From Corythucha ciliata (lineage: Eukaryota; Arthropoda; Insecta; Hemiptera; Tingidae), in contig CM075941.1 in assembly GCA_038030265.1 (NCBI GenBank), forward strand, positions 15,934,001-15,998,000: a stretch of 64,000 nt of DNA, read 5' to 3'. Position numbers and translations under genes: made by a program. The notes under the pieces were generated by a model, which had not been told where the DNA came from, searched no databases, and was given only the letters and a program-made list of their open reading frames with translations. Shown here piece after piece: positions 32,541 through 44,409 of the stretch; position 1 is the stretch's first letter; every line of letters begins with the position of its first letter.

Positions 32541-32729
32541 TATCTAGTCTTATCATTCGAAGGAGTCCCACCGCCGGGAAATCCCAAACCTGGGCGGATG
32601 CCACCACTTCACGCCACCTCCCCCCCTCTACAGCAGTCTGTCTGTCGCATGCAGAGGTGGACCTACCTGAGCTCGGGGCGGAAATATCGTTGGGACCGTT
32701 AGTCAAGGAATATAATAATTTTCACGTAA

Positions 32730-33385
32730 CATTAAATTATGGCTCTTTCTCAATTTTAGTCGCGAATAAATACTTTTTTCAATTTTTAGCCGCAAATTAG
32801 CGAATTTTCTTAATTGTGGCTGCAAATTAGCGCGTTTCTCAAATTTAGCCAGAAATAACCACTTTCTCTCCATTTTTGCAGTGAATTAGCAATTTGATTC
32901 ACTTTCATTCATGAATTGGATCTTTTTCTAAACTTTAGGCGAAGTTGCCTCCAGAAACCGCGAATCTTCCAATTTTTAGCCGCGAATCAGAGTGTTTCAT
33001 ATTATTTTAGCACGAAGTATTTCTGAACTTGAACCGCGAATTAGCGTTTTCTCAACTTCCACCGTGAATTTGTGTTTTTTGTTGATGCCATGAATTAGCG
33101 CTTTTTCCGTGGCTTCAACTTCTTGACTTGTCCCAAGAGGTACACGTAACGCGTGTTCTCAATATTAGTGGTCCATCACGTATAATCGGTGGTTTTTTTT
33201 CGGTGGGTTTTGAAGGCATGGAAAAACCGCGAATTAGAGCGCTTTCTCATTTTTAGCGACATACGAGCGCTTTTTCGCAGTTTTATCCACGAATGTGGAT
33301 AAAACCCTTTTTTTTATAACCCTTTAGTTTCTTCATACCCCAAGAACCACACATTAGCACGCATTCTCAATTTTGGCCGCCTATA
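32730..33385 (+). repeat. Type A tandem array
   Basis: TCTCAATTTTAGTCGCGAAT and GCAAATTAGCG units, plus polarity, sandwiched between type B arrays of the same polarity. Confidence 0.8.
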
Positions 33386-33539
33386 CAGAGGCCTACAGAA
33401 ACTGAGAGGGATCAGCTCCTCGGAGGCACCTCTGAACGGTTGCCCGGGGTGGCCCCCCTGTCCCCTAGCTTAGTAGCCTGTTGTTTGCATAATCCACGTG
33501 TGGTTTGTTTAATTCCCGTGGACCATGGAGCACAGGAAG

Positions 33540-34765
33540 TATTTTGTCTTCAAAAAACAATTTGGCTGGGTTTAGTCACTGAAAACCAAATTTCGCAGGT
33601 TTGGCTTTCCAAAAAACAAAATTCGAAGGATTGACTCACTCGTAAAACCAATTTCGCCTGGTTTGGCTCTTTTAAAAAATCATTTTCGCGGCTTGAGCTC
33701 TTTAAAACATCAAATTCATACGTTCAATTCTCAATTTTTCTCTGTTTCGTCTCTTCATAAACACCTATTTCGTACAGGGTCGTAGCCGATGTCTCTATTT
33801 GCCCAGCAAACTCTCGACTCTCGTGTGCGTGTCGGATCAGTGAAAAAAAAGTATCACTTGAAAAACCCATTCTAGTGAATTTGACTAAAAATGAAACCAA
33901 TTTAATGGGTTTGGCTCTTAAAAACCCAAAAAACTCAATTACTTTGGTTTGGCTGGCTTCAAAAAACCATAAATTCGCTAATTTATTGGATCTTCCGAAA
34001 TGCAATTTCACAGTTTTGTTACTTCAAACAACCAAGGCCACATGACTGAGTCGATGACAAACCAAACATTTCCTGTGTTTAGCTGTTTAAAAATACAATT
34101 TTGCACCCAATTTGCGCTAATTTTGCGACAATTTCACCCAAAATCAATTTCGCGGCTTTGCCTCCTCATAACAGCAATTTTGCGGGTTTGACTCTTTCAT
34201 GAAATCTATTTCGCGGATTCGTATCACTCAAAATCTGATTTTCGCAGTGTTGGGTCGTTCAAATCTAAATTTGACATTTTCTCTTGAAAAGCTATTCTCG
34301 TGGATTTGACTGCACACAAAACCGATTTTACTGGTTTGGCTATTCACAGAACCCACTTCGCGTGGCTTGTGTCGTCGTTGAAAAAACAAATTTCACGGGG
34401 TTAGGTCGATTAAAATCCAATTTGTTGGTTTGGCTCTTCAGAACACAAAATTCAAGGGGTTTGTTGAAAAAGACCAATCTGAAGGCTTGTGGCTAGCCAA
34501 AATCTATATACACATAATAATTTCACGGGTTTATTGGTTGACCCAAATTGGTTTTTACTTCAAAACAACCAGTTTTGTGGGGCTCAGTCGTTGAAAAAAT
34601 GGATTTCCCGTGTTTGGCTATTTAAAAAGACAATTTTGTCGCTAAAAAGTCAATTTAACCGCTTCGTATCTTCCTAACACTAATTTTCGGGGCTGATTCT
34701 CTGTTAAAATCAATTTCGCGGGTTTGGCTCACTGAAAACGCCAATTTCGCGGTTTATATTTTTTC
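33540..34765 (+). repeat. Type B tandem array (clean units)
   Basis: About 30 units of CCAATTTCGCGGGTTTGGCT type, period ~35-45 bp. Confidence 0.8.
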
Positions 34766-34867
34766 TGTTTTCACTCTTCACTTTCGTTGAGTTTACGCAA
34801 CGAATATCTTCTTTTTTGGTTGGTTGGTTGATTGGTCGTGGGGGGAGGGGGGCACAATTAGACCTGT

Positions 34868-35072
34868 GACCGTTACTGGTGGCATCCAACCGATTTGCTC
34901 GCGCTGCGATCGACTTCCCGGAGGAAATGCTGTCACCAAGACTCGAACTTTCGGTCGCCTTCTTTGCGGGCCTCTTCGGCTCCCGAACGTCAGCCACGGG
35001 GGAAACGTCACGAAACTCAATATGATCGCTCCTTGAGGAGTCGCACGAGCTTCGGTGAGTTAAGCAAAACAC
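34868..35072 (-). CDS. Candidate coding exon, Ser/Lys/Arg-rich
   Basis: A minus-strand open frame in a non-repetitive island between a type B and a type C array. Residues from the ATG at 35072 onward are hydrophilic and well mixed (FRDVSPVADVREPKRPAKKA, then SSSLGDSISSGKSIAARANR). The frame stays open upstream of the ATG past 35130. A possible donor CACAG|GTCTAA lies at 34868. It is on the IP3K strand about 4.5 kb upstream of exon 1, so it could be an alternative N-terminal exon. However, its end phase at that donor does not fit exon 1 in the MNGSK frame, so it may belong to another transcript. No family recognised. Confidence 0.35.
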
Positions 35073-35159
35073 ATTCGGTACTGTCTCACGAAAGGCACGA
35101 TAGAACGAAACGAATTTGCGCCCTCGCGTAAATGCTGGCTCAACTTACGTAAAACCCGA

Positions 35160-35740
35160 AATGGCTAATTCACAAATATTTAGCTCAAAATTTTTTCAAT
35201 TACACGGCTATTTGTCAGGCTATGAGCGCTGTCGAAGCCCGCTAGCCAGAGTCGATCCACATTTGGCCCACTAAAAAAAGCCTCTGACGCATGCAATGTC
35301 GTGAATATTCTGCCAGAAAACTTTCCAATTTCGCGGATATTCAACTCCAAAATTTTGCAATTTTGTGGCATTTTTCCAGACATTTCTGTCGTGGCCGACC
35401 AGCCCGGGTTCCTCGGTCACCTAAAAAAAACCGTGAAAACTTCCGAAGTCACGAAAATAAAGAGCAGAAACCAGCAAAATAGCAACGTTGCGAACATTTA
35501 AACCAAAAATCTGCGATTTCACAGATTTTTAGCTCCGACTCCTGTGATTTTGTGCCTATACCATATTTTCCAGGCTTTGGGTGGGTGCTTAAAAGAAAAG
35601 GCCCGAAACTTGTATTTTCGCGAAATTCTAGTCTAATAAACTTGCCATTTTTAGGATATTCAAGCCCTAAACTTATAGTTTCGCAGATATTAGATCAGAA
35701 TGAAGTAATTTTGCGACTATTCATCAAGCTTTGGGCGATC
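35160..35740 (+). repeat. Type C tandem array
   Basis: CCAATTTCGCGGATATTCAA and GCAATTTTGTGGCATTTTTCC units, plus polarity. Confidence 0.7.
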
Positions 35741-35869
35741 TCGGGGCCAGCTAGAATGGGCTTCATGGGGGGTTTATTGGCTGACAAATTGACTGCGTGG
35801 CTAGTAGAAAGTGAAACCCGGAAAATGACTTAGTATTATAGGACTGCCAAAAGCTCAAGATTTAGTTGG

Positions 35870-36025
35870 AGAACGAACCAAACCCACGAATTAGGTTTTT
35901 GAAATAGACAAACCCACGAAATTTCGTTTCTGAGAGAGCAAAACGCGCTAAATTGGCTTTTGAAATTCCAGACCAAGGAAATCGGCATTTAAATTGGCCT
36001 TTCGAGACACCGAATTTGGTTTATA
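35870..36025 (-). repeat. Short type B array, reversed
   Basis: CACGAATTAGGTTTTTGAA-type units, minus polarity; polarity flips here relative to 31860-35740. Confidence 0.6.
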
Positions 36026-36039
36026 ATCTGTTTTTAAAC

Positions 36040-37990
36040 GGTTGGTTTCTCAGGCGTACTCAGTACAATTGAGTTTTATAAAACTCCTCACCCCCCCCCC
36101 CATTACAACAAGTTTCCGTTTTCTGCGTCAAGCTCCGTGTGGCTTTGACCAACATTTTATTTCTTCATTCGGCGGGCTCAATTTTAAATGTTCGGTGAAG
36201 GTGGTGAAATGGTGCGTTAAAAAAGCGAAAGATGGTGGTGGGGGGGGGAAGATGAGAGCGTTGACTTCTGAGGACCGTGTATGCCCTTTTACGCTTCGAT
36301 TTTCATTTCGCGTTTTAAACCGAAACGAATTCTCTCCTTTCTCTCCTTCTCCATTCAAATATTTAAATGCTCGCTCCCTCCCACCCGTTCATTCCTTAAA
36401 CTCCGCCGCGTGTTGCAGTCCGAAGAGCCAAAGGGGGTGCTCTCCGCGCTTTAAATAATTTACGATGCGTCAAACAGCTTCCTTTCAAGGTGCGAAACCT
36501 TATGCATTTAAAAAAAAAAAGGAAGCCTGCCGGTGGAATTCTTTTAACGGGAGCGGAGGAAATTTTACCATTCCCTTGTCAACGCGCATCCAGCGCCCCC
36601 AAAAATGGCCCTCGGGGCGACACGAAAATGTTTTGATTGTACAATTGTACACTTGAAGAAAAGGGTTAATTTAAAAAAAAAAAGAGTCGTAACTCAAGCG
36701 AGTCAAAATATATTTCTCAAGTCTCCTTCCCTCCCTTTGGAAATTTTGACCCCCAGCTACCCCCGCCCACCTACAGGGAAGAATCCTTTAAGGTATCGTG
36801 AATGAGTGGGAGAGAAAGGGAGAAAAACCGTACAAACAAGAACTGGAAATCACTTCCTTATTGTTAAAACTAGTTGTCCTTGATTGAAGGAACAAGTCGT
36901 GGAACGCGCGCTTGAATATACACGCCTTCGCTCGATCAATTTAAATTATTTTCGCTCGATTTAAAGGAAAAAAAGAAAAAACGAGAAGTTTTTGACACGT
37001 GGCTTGGTTGTTGGGGGGGAGGTGAAGCAGAGGGGGTGGGGGAGGATGACATTAATTTGAGATAAATATGAAACAAACGATAACAGGGAAACACGAAAAT
37101 CATTCAGGGTCGTTCGCCTTTGAGTGACCTTTCTCCCCAGACACTTTCTTTTTTTGGGTGAAGCAAATATTTCCTAAACTTTTTTTTTTCTTGAAAAAAT
37201 GAAGATGTTACGTAATTAATCAATAAGACTTGTCACGACTCCACGAGAGAAACTAAAAACAAACAAAAAAGGGTCAAAATAAAGGAATAAAGAAGCTTTA
37301 TAACATTTTATGTCCTCTAAGCGAGGAGGAGACCATAAATTCGGATGAGAACTGATCTGGTGCTCTTGAACTTCAACGCGTCTAATCCACGACCCGAGTC
37401 ACAAGAGTTAATGACATTTTTTTGGCCATCAAATGAACAGTCAATGGACATGGACCATTTAAAGTTGAAGTTCAACACCTTCCCATGTTAAGGAACGTTG
37501 CCATAAAAAAAAAAAAAGGTCACCTCCTATACAGGACCACGTAAATGCAGTGTTGGACTTTCGCTGCGGAGACCCCAGGCCGGTTTGATCCGATTGAAGC
37601 TCGAACAATCAAATTATGGAACCTAGTCCCATAGATATAGTTGACCCTTTTAATTAGTGGGCCAATTAGACGATCCAGAGGCTGCACTTTTCCACGAGAT
37701 CGCCGCGACCACGTACTACTTATTGGGCAGGTTTACTAGCTCTAGTTGTGACTGATTAGAACGAAAAATGTCTACTTGCATAGCGCCCCCCCCCCCTTAG
37801 GCACCCGAGGAAACTCAGCCTGGAAACATCGATTTCACGCTGCAATATGACCCATATACGCCACAAAGCTGTTCAATTCCACTGTTCAGCCACCCAGCTT
37901 CACTTAAGCACAGGTTCAACTTCAATTTCGCTGTTACAGCAACTTTCACCAGGCGAATTCTCTCCCACTCACTCACTCTATCACTCACTC
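36040..37990. other. No gene recognised
   Basis: A non-array mixture of AT-rich and C-run sequence (C12 near 36090, C11 near 37785). The frame 36042-36458 (+) is open for 138 codons but is crossed by a G/C run and shows no motif. Confidence 0.45.
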
Positions 37991-37999
37991 TCTCTCTTA

Positions 38000-38215
38000 C
38001 CTGAATAGCAGCAGAATGGGTCTCGAATGAGCAAACCCCAAGGAGTTTCATGTTTGAAGGGGAAAAACCCGTGAAATTGGTTCCTGACAGATCCAGACAC
38101 GCGAAATTTGGTGAGCTGTACCAATGAACTTGGTAATTTGAATGAGCCAAACACCTTGAAAATACTTTTTGAATGGGTGAAAGCGCGAATTTTTGTTATG
38201 TTTACGATGCAATGA
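38000..38215 (-). repeat. Type B array, reversed
   Basis: CGTGAAATTGGTTCCTGA and GCGAAATTTGGTGAGCTG units, minus polarity. Confidence 0.6.
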
Positions 38216-38649
38216 AACACACTAAATTGCCATTTTGGGTTTACCTGTTCGTAAAGGACGGTGGCAATAGGCCAGAGCAGTGGACTGTATTTTGAGAGAC
38301 AACGGGGTAGATTCAAATGGAAAAAAGGAAAATCGGTACACACCTGATTGAGACAAAGCCACTCCGCGGATGCACAAAAGGGTGCGAAACGGGTCGACAA
38401 AGGTCGAAAATAGTCGAATTCCGCGAGTAGAAAAAAACAAACAAAATTTAGCTGCGAGTCGACACGTGTACGTAACTTCGCGGGTTGACGGTTGTAAAAC
38501 AAGTGTGTGTGTAGATAGAAGGTTGTAAAAATCAAAGGAGGAAGTTCAGGATACCACTATTGGGCGCCACCTTACAGATGGGAATAAAAATGAGGGACAT
38601 AAAAAAATATGAAAGTAAATATAAACTAACTTCAGCTAACAGTACCAGC

Positions 38650-39185
38650 CGTATGAAATCGGTTTTTAATGAACCGACCCCGTGAATTTCAATTTTTAGT
38701 GAAGTCGAACTTGTGACATTGACTTTTAGAGTGGACCAAAACACGCGAAATTGGTTTTGATTGGCCCTATAACTCTACAAAATTTTGTGTGCAATTGTTC
38801 TTTTTTAAGGAGTCACAGTTGGAAATTGGTTCCTGAACTATCAAAAAAACGCAGAATTTGGTTGTATGAGCCATATCCAGGAAATTTGTAGTTAGAAAGT
38901 CCGCTTAATTGTGATTTTGAGGGCCTAAACCTGTAAACCTGTGGTGTGAAGTAGTTTTTTCGATTAGCAATCCCAGGAATTCGGATTTTTAGGGAGTCAG
39001 TCCCATGAAAGTGATTTTTACTGCATTTCATTTACGACAAAAGAAAAGCCCTGAAAATTGAGTTCTGAGAATGCCAAAACAACAAATTTTGAGTTTTGAA
39101 TGAACGAGAACCAAATCAACTCGAGTCACTCCCACGAAATTGGTTATTTGAAGAAGGAGCCAACACCTCGAAATGGCCGGTCATC
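38650..39185 (-). repeat. Type B array, reversed
   Basis: GCGAAATTGGTTTTGATTGG-CC and CACGAAATTGGTTATTTGA units. Confidence 0.7.
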
Positions 39186-39199
39186 TCCACGTGTGTAAC

Positions 39200-39639
39200 C
39201 CCCCCCCCCCCTTCTCACACCCATATGAGGACAAATAATTTGATTCATAATACCCCTATTCTGTAACTCTTAACGCGTGCGTTAGCTAAATTTCTCAGCG
39301 GTCTTCCTCATAATGCATATTTTTCACGTTCCAGAACCTCCAACAAGCATTCTGGCGTGCTCGATTTGCTATATGGTACCTTTCTACTTATGACACTATT
39401 CTATTGTGCCTAATTTTCAGCATCCATTGTTGTATACATTGTTCGAATTATACAATTTGATTTGTTCAATCGAATTATTAAGGGGTTTCAGTTAATTGTC
39501 TCTAAAAGAAATTCACTTTTCCTGAAATGCTCCCGTCGGAATTATTCACATTTTTCAGCACACAAGAGATCCTTTTAAAAAATTACGGAGCTTCATCTCT
39601 TCAAAAGGAACGAATAACGATCTCACGTAAAATACCATT
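39200..39639. other. No gene recognised
   Basis: Begins with a C12 run; otherwise AT-rich. Confidence 0.4.
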
Positions 39640-39888
39640 TTAAAAACTGGAGAACCTGCACCAAATTCAGGAGAAACAAAATTCAAACGCGGTACAGGGA
39701 TGAAAAATGAAATAAACGCCAGGAAAATATTTGAAATGGAGCCGTTGGCGACCACGACCGTTTGCACAATGAGCCGAGAGGAACCGGATTCAACCGACGA
39801 AGCGATGAGTAGAGCTGTTTTTCTAACGCGAGAGAAAGAGAAGGAAACTGTGCTTGACGAAGACATGATTGAGGGGACGGGAATGTGA
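39640..39888 (+). CDS. Candidate gene fragment, Glu/Thr/Met-rich
   Basis: A plus-strand frame, open from a TAA near 39630 to a TGA at 39886-39888, with the first ATG at 39700. The peptide is strongly acidic and hydrophilic (KIFEMEPLATTTVCTMSREE, later REKEKETVLDEDMIEGTGM), unlike translations of AT-rich DNA, and base composition is more even than the flanks. No family recognised. The overlapping minus frame (39555-39944, 129 codons) is Ser/Phe-rich and is the less likely of the two. It could be an exon, a gene relic or a transposon relic. Confidence 0.3.
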   Translation, partial: LKTGEPAPNSGETKFKRGTGMKNEINARKIFEMEPLATTTVCTMSREEPDSTDEAMSRAVFLTREKEKETVLDEDMIEGTGM

Positions 39889-40229
39889 TGGAGGGAGATT
39901 GGATTTTCCAAAGTTAGCGCATCTGTTACGCTGTTAAGGCCCAATAGATCGCTCTAGTATTCTCCCCGTTGATCAAAAACAGACCTCCTAATTCTCCTAT
40001 GAACTCAGTTGAGTCAAATTATCGTTGTTTAAATCATTTTTTTTTCTTCAAGAAGGAACTTTTCTAAAAAAAAAATTTCCAACAAAATATTCCTTCATTT
40101 CCGAAGAAAAATCTAGTCATTGGAGAATCTATCGATGACCGGACCGGACCGGACTGGGCGTATGAGCCCAAAAGAGGCTTTGTCGCCCGCCGAGTTCGAA
40201 GCCCGGCGCCCACTAATTTTTATTATTAA

Positions 40230-41460
40230 TAAGCAGCGAAATTGCGTTAAGCCAGTCCAGCAAAATTTGTTTTTTATTGAGCCAATGTCACGAAATTTTG
40301 TTTTTTCAGGGAGCCATCCCCTCTAAATTGGGTTTGAATGAGCCAACCCCAGGAAATGTTATTTTTAAAGAAGTCGGGCCCATGAAATTGGCTTTTCGAA
40401 TGGGCCAAAGCCCACGAAATTGATTTTTCTGGTGAAACAATCAAGCGAAATCAGTTTTGAATGACCAAGTCTGGAAAATTTTGTTTTTGAAAGGAGCCTA
40501 ACTGGTAAAAATGCTCTTTTTTACAGAGCCAAGGGATGAATGGGAGAAAACAACAAAATTGGGTCCTACAAGAGAAAATTTTGTCGACATTTGTTGTTAT
40601 AAAGACCTCAACCCGCGCAAATGTGGTTCTCAGGTGCTCAAACATGTGATTTTTATTTTATTTTTTATTGAGGCAGACCCGCAAAATTGGTATTTTAGGG
40701 AGTCAATCCCGTGAAAACGGCCTTTTCAGTATTAGCAAAACGAGCGAAATAGAAATCTGCGAGTGCCAAATCAGCGAATTGGAGTTTAAATGTGTCATAC
40801 GCTCGAATGTATTCCTTTAAGTGCAAAATCTGGGAAATTGGAGTTCAAAGGGGTGGGATTAGGAGGGGGGATCGGAGCTGGCTATTTCGCAGCTTTGCAC
40901 AAAATTGGTTATTTGAATGAATTAACTCCACGAAATTGAATATAACCTACAGTACGATTCCTGATCCAGTGAAATTGCGTTTTCACGTGTCCCAGCTCGA
41001 CGAAATTGGTTTTTAATGTGTCAATCAGGCGAAATTTTTGGTTTTTGTAGGTAGCCAAACCAACTTGAATTTGGTTATGAATAAGTCAACTTCACGAATT
41101 TGCATTTTCAAAAAAATCGGACCCACAAAATTGATTATTTAAGCGAATCATGACCCACAAAATTGGTTCTTCGAGAGGATCAAAACCCGCAAAGTTGGTA
41201 TTTTGAATGAACCAATCACGTGAAATGGGTTATGAATGGACCAGCTCTGCAAAAAGTTTGTTTTTTAAATGAAGAAATCCCGGTGGATCTCATCTCCAAG
41301 GAGTCGAAAGCGGGATTGGTTCTTGACTCGAAAAAAAAAAAAAAAAAAAAAACAAAAAAAAACAGTGAAATTTGGTGCTGTAAGAGCCTTACGAATGACA
41401 AAAACAGTAAAACTGTTTTCTTAAAGGGGCAAATCCGCGAAATGTAGGTTTAAACGGGAG
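40230..41460 (-). repeat. Type B tandem array, reversed (clean units)
   Basis: About 30 units of CACGAAATTG-TTTT-GAATG-GCCAA type, period ~38-45 bp, minus polarity; an A-tract lies at 41331-41362. Confidence 0.8.
41331..41362 (+). repeat. Poly-A tract
   Basis: A22-C-A9 inside the type B array. Confidence 0.9.
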
Positions 41461-41479
41461 AAAACTGCAAATTCCGGAA

Positions 41480-42082
41480 TCAGGCGTTTCGTCTCCCTCA
41501 CGAAACTTCAAGCCTCAGCAATCAGATCTCCCTCGTACGGCTCTTTCCTGATCGAAAGTCACCGTCTGTGGTGATTTTCGGTGTGGAGACATTTTGGTTT
41601 TCTCATGTTGTCGTACAATGGCAGGAGTCACAGCGTTCCCTTAGTCCACATTTGCGATTTTTTCCGTTTGGGGACAGAGGGCTATCTTCAGATTCCTGGA
41701 GCTCTTGGGCTTTCCCAGTCTTCAACTACTACGGGAACTGAAAACCAGCGCAAAACGCGAGAAAATTACGACTCTATTGCGATTTTAAGTTTCCTACAAA
41801 GAGGCGGGAGTCCCTCGGCGAGGGAAGGAACCGGCTGAGAAAGAGTCTATAGCTCTTGCATACCTTGCTACAATCTTGATACCGTGGAGAACCACTCGAA
41901 GAATCACCGAAAATTTGCTTTACCAGTTTTTTTAAAGCTCTCAATCATCAGGAGAAAAGCAAGATGCAAGAGCTCAGAGGAGGAGAAGGAGGAGGTGGAG
42001 AGGCTGCCTTGGAGCGGGCGGAGTACATGTTGAAATCATTACCAGCGATCAGGATAAAAACAAGAGGGAGCGACTTCTGGGG
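41480..42082. other. Unclassified moderately GC-rich block
   Basis: Differs from array sequence. AGCTCTTGCAT (41851) and ATGCAAGAGCT (41964) form a short inverted repeat about 100 bp apart. Possibly part of a larger transposon reaching to about 43.4 kb; no transposase seen. Confidence 0.4.
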
Positions 42083-42490
42083 CCTTAGTACGAACCCGTG
42101 TGAAAATGCCGCAAGATTCGGTTGCTATGGCGGGATAATGTTATTTCTTATTCGGCGCCCTTGGATCCCGCTTGCGGCATTTTTTCCTGACCGTTCGTAC
42201 TCAAGGTGACTAAACTTTCTGTAGGTGCCGCAGATCTTCGGCCATTACTGTCCTTCACCTACGTCATAAGCAGTCCCAACCGCCTTTGCGCTGGACCCAG
42301 TACATTATTAATTGTTATTGGGCTGTGATTTTTGAGCATTCATATACTTCAATTTCAAAATTAACTTGCTCTGCTGCTCTAGGGGTCTAGGACTGCTGGT
42401 GACGTCAGTCCCCAGCCATCCCGCCTGATTGACAGCGGGAAATCTGCGGCACCTATAGAAGAGTTTAGTCACTTTGGTTCGTACTTAAGG
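42083..42490. mobile_element. Double inverted-repeat element (two adjoining hairpins)
   Basis: Outer ends CCTTAGTACGAACC (42083) and GGTTCGTACTTAAGG (42476-42490) are inverse copies. A third copy, GTTCGTACTCAAGG, lies at 42193-42206. Hairpin 1 (42083-42206) has AAAATGCCGCAAG against CTTGCGGCATTTT. Hairpin 2 (42207-42471) has TGACTAAACTTTCTGTAGGT and GCCGCAGAT against the inverse near 42442-42471. A composite or nested MITE-like element is likely. Confidence 0.75.
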
Positions 42491-43440
42491 CACCTGGACG
42501 AAGTGAAGACTGGGGCTGGTTGCGGATTAGAGTAGAGCTCTTACTCTTACATCTTCCAACAATGCTTCTGATAACTCAAGGACAAACCAAAACTAGGGGA
42601 AAAAGGCAGGCCCGGTCGTTTGGCCGATTTTAACTTTTAGTGCTCAGGAGAAGAGCAAGAATAGCTTTACTTTGGTAGCATGGAGGAGAATAACTCTGAG
42701 AGGTGTGTGGGGGAGCGGAGTTTGATGTAGAGCGATTTATGAGTCTCTCTCGGACTATGATTTATAGGGAAATTGCCTCAGGAAAAGTACTATCCAAAAC
42801 GCAAAGTGAGCAGTCTCCAGTGCACCCTTGAGTGACCGAAAAAACGAAACGTTCAAGTTATCGGCTAGTTTTGGTCGGTTTTATCTATTCCTACGCGCCT
42901 CAGCGATGTTTGCAAGCGTTGGGCTCTTCCTTAAACTTCCGGGCTGCCCGTTGCCCGAAAGGCTCTCTGGTGGTTAATTGTCAGCTTCTGACATTGGAGT
43001 TTTTGGAGGGAACACTTCCAGTTTCAGGGGCTAAACTGGCCGAACTGTAGGACTGGTCAACGGTGGCTCTGAGACTCAAGTTGCATGCCCTACAGAGTCG
43101 AGTACGATTTTTTTCTACATAAAAAAAGTCAGATTGATGGATATCCTGGGAGCGAAATACATGACTAATAAGTCGAAAATTATAGGATCGAGATGGCAAA
43201 ACCGACGGATTCCTGGCATTTTTCTGAGTTTCACTGCAAAAATCGTCGTTTTTTGAGTGGTACGTGACTGAGCTAAATTAGCAGGTGATGCACAGATCGC
43301 TTTCAAACGGTATTGTCTCGTAAGCGAAACGCTACAGAATAATGAAAGACAACCGTTATTTCTAATAAGGCGAGATGCTTTGAAGTACACCTCCCCTCAG
43401 TCTCCTCCCGTCACAAATCTTTCCATGCCATTGAATTGAA
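42491..43440. other. Unclassified block, no gene recognised
   Basis: Moderately GC-rich, continuing the 41480 block; frames at 42832-43050 (+) and 43115-43390 (-) have no recognisable motif. Confidence 0.4.
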
Positions 43441-43848
43441 ACTCTCAACAAGAACTACCTCAGTTACCTCTCGACAACTTCTTTAAAAACCCCGCGACCC
43501 CAAGCATCAAGATGATGATGACTCGGTACAGAAAGACACCTTTTTTGAATACAAACTTTCTTCATCACGCGAAAAAAAAAATCCCACTCCCCATCACACC
43601 ACACCACACTACATCATACCCAGCCACCGCCTCCATCCTTAAATCTAAAAGACACCGAGAAGACAACGCCTTATTTGAAAACAAGTCTCCACACTACTCT
43701 ATCCGGTGTGTGTCTCCATTGGTCTTGCGTGTCACTATGTTTAGCACGTCGCGTGTATTGCATCGATAAACTTTACGTTTTTTACTTTTTTACGGGGCAA
43801 GAGAAAAGTGATTGAAATTGTGGATAAAGGGGGCGATTATTCGTATAG

Positions 43849-43874
43849 GAGAGAGAGAGAAAGAAAGAGAGAGC
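43849..43874 (+). repeat. (AG)n microsatellite
   Basis: Imperfect GAGAGA run. Confidence 0.85.
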
Positions 43875-44388
43875 GAAAAAAGGAGGAGGCGTATATTATA
43901 AAAAGGAAGTTTAAAAGTGGGCCTGCTTCTGGTTTTTTAAGCGCTCTTCTCTTCTTTTAATGTGACCTTTTTGTTGTGATCTTGAATAGATCTTATTAAT
44001 TGTCCTCTTAACAAAAATCTTAACGCTTTATAACAACTTCAAAGTTGTTAAATGTACGAAGGTGGTGGACGACTTTATTTTATTTATTTATTTATTTTTT
44101 TTTTAACGTGGTAGTTTCACTATTCCATGAATTCAATATGTAATGGGAAAAGAGGGGCAAAGTGGATCATTTTTGTAATTATCTGCCGTGCTCTTATTAA
44201 TTTCTGGTTTAATTGAATGTACTGTTGCGTGAGTTATTGTTTTTTCTAGTGCCCGTATATCGTATCTCATGGAATACTTGTAAAGTTATTGTTAGGGTTT
44301 TTTTATCGTTATAAATTGCTTTCGAGAAGAGTCAGCTGTTCTTTGAGAGAGGAAGTTTTTTGTTTTCTATTTCTAAAAAGAATTTCTT

Positions 44389-44409
44389 AAAAAAAAAAAA
44401 AAAAAAAAA
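44389..44409 (+). repeat. Poly-A tract
   Basis: 21 A. Confidence 0.95.

Noticed and set aside
37981..38535. 184-codon minus-strand frame with splice-like signals (CAATCAG|GTGTGT near 38341; AATACAG| and GAACAG|GTAAAC near 38246-38286)
   Set aside because: Half lies in a type B array, no protein motif, and the tiny implied 40 bp exon is not convincing without RNA evidence.
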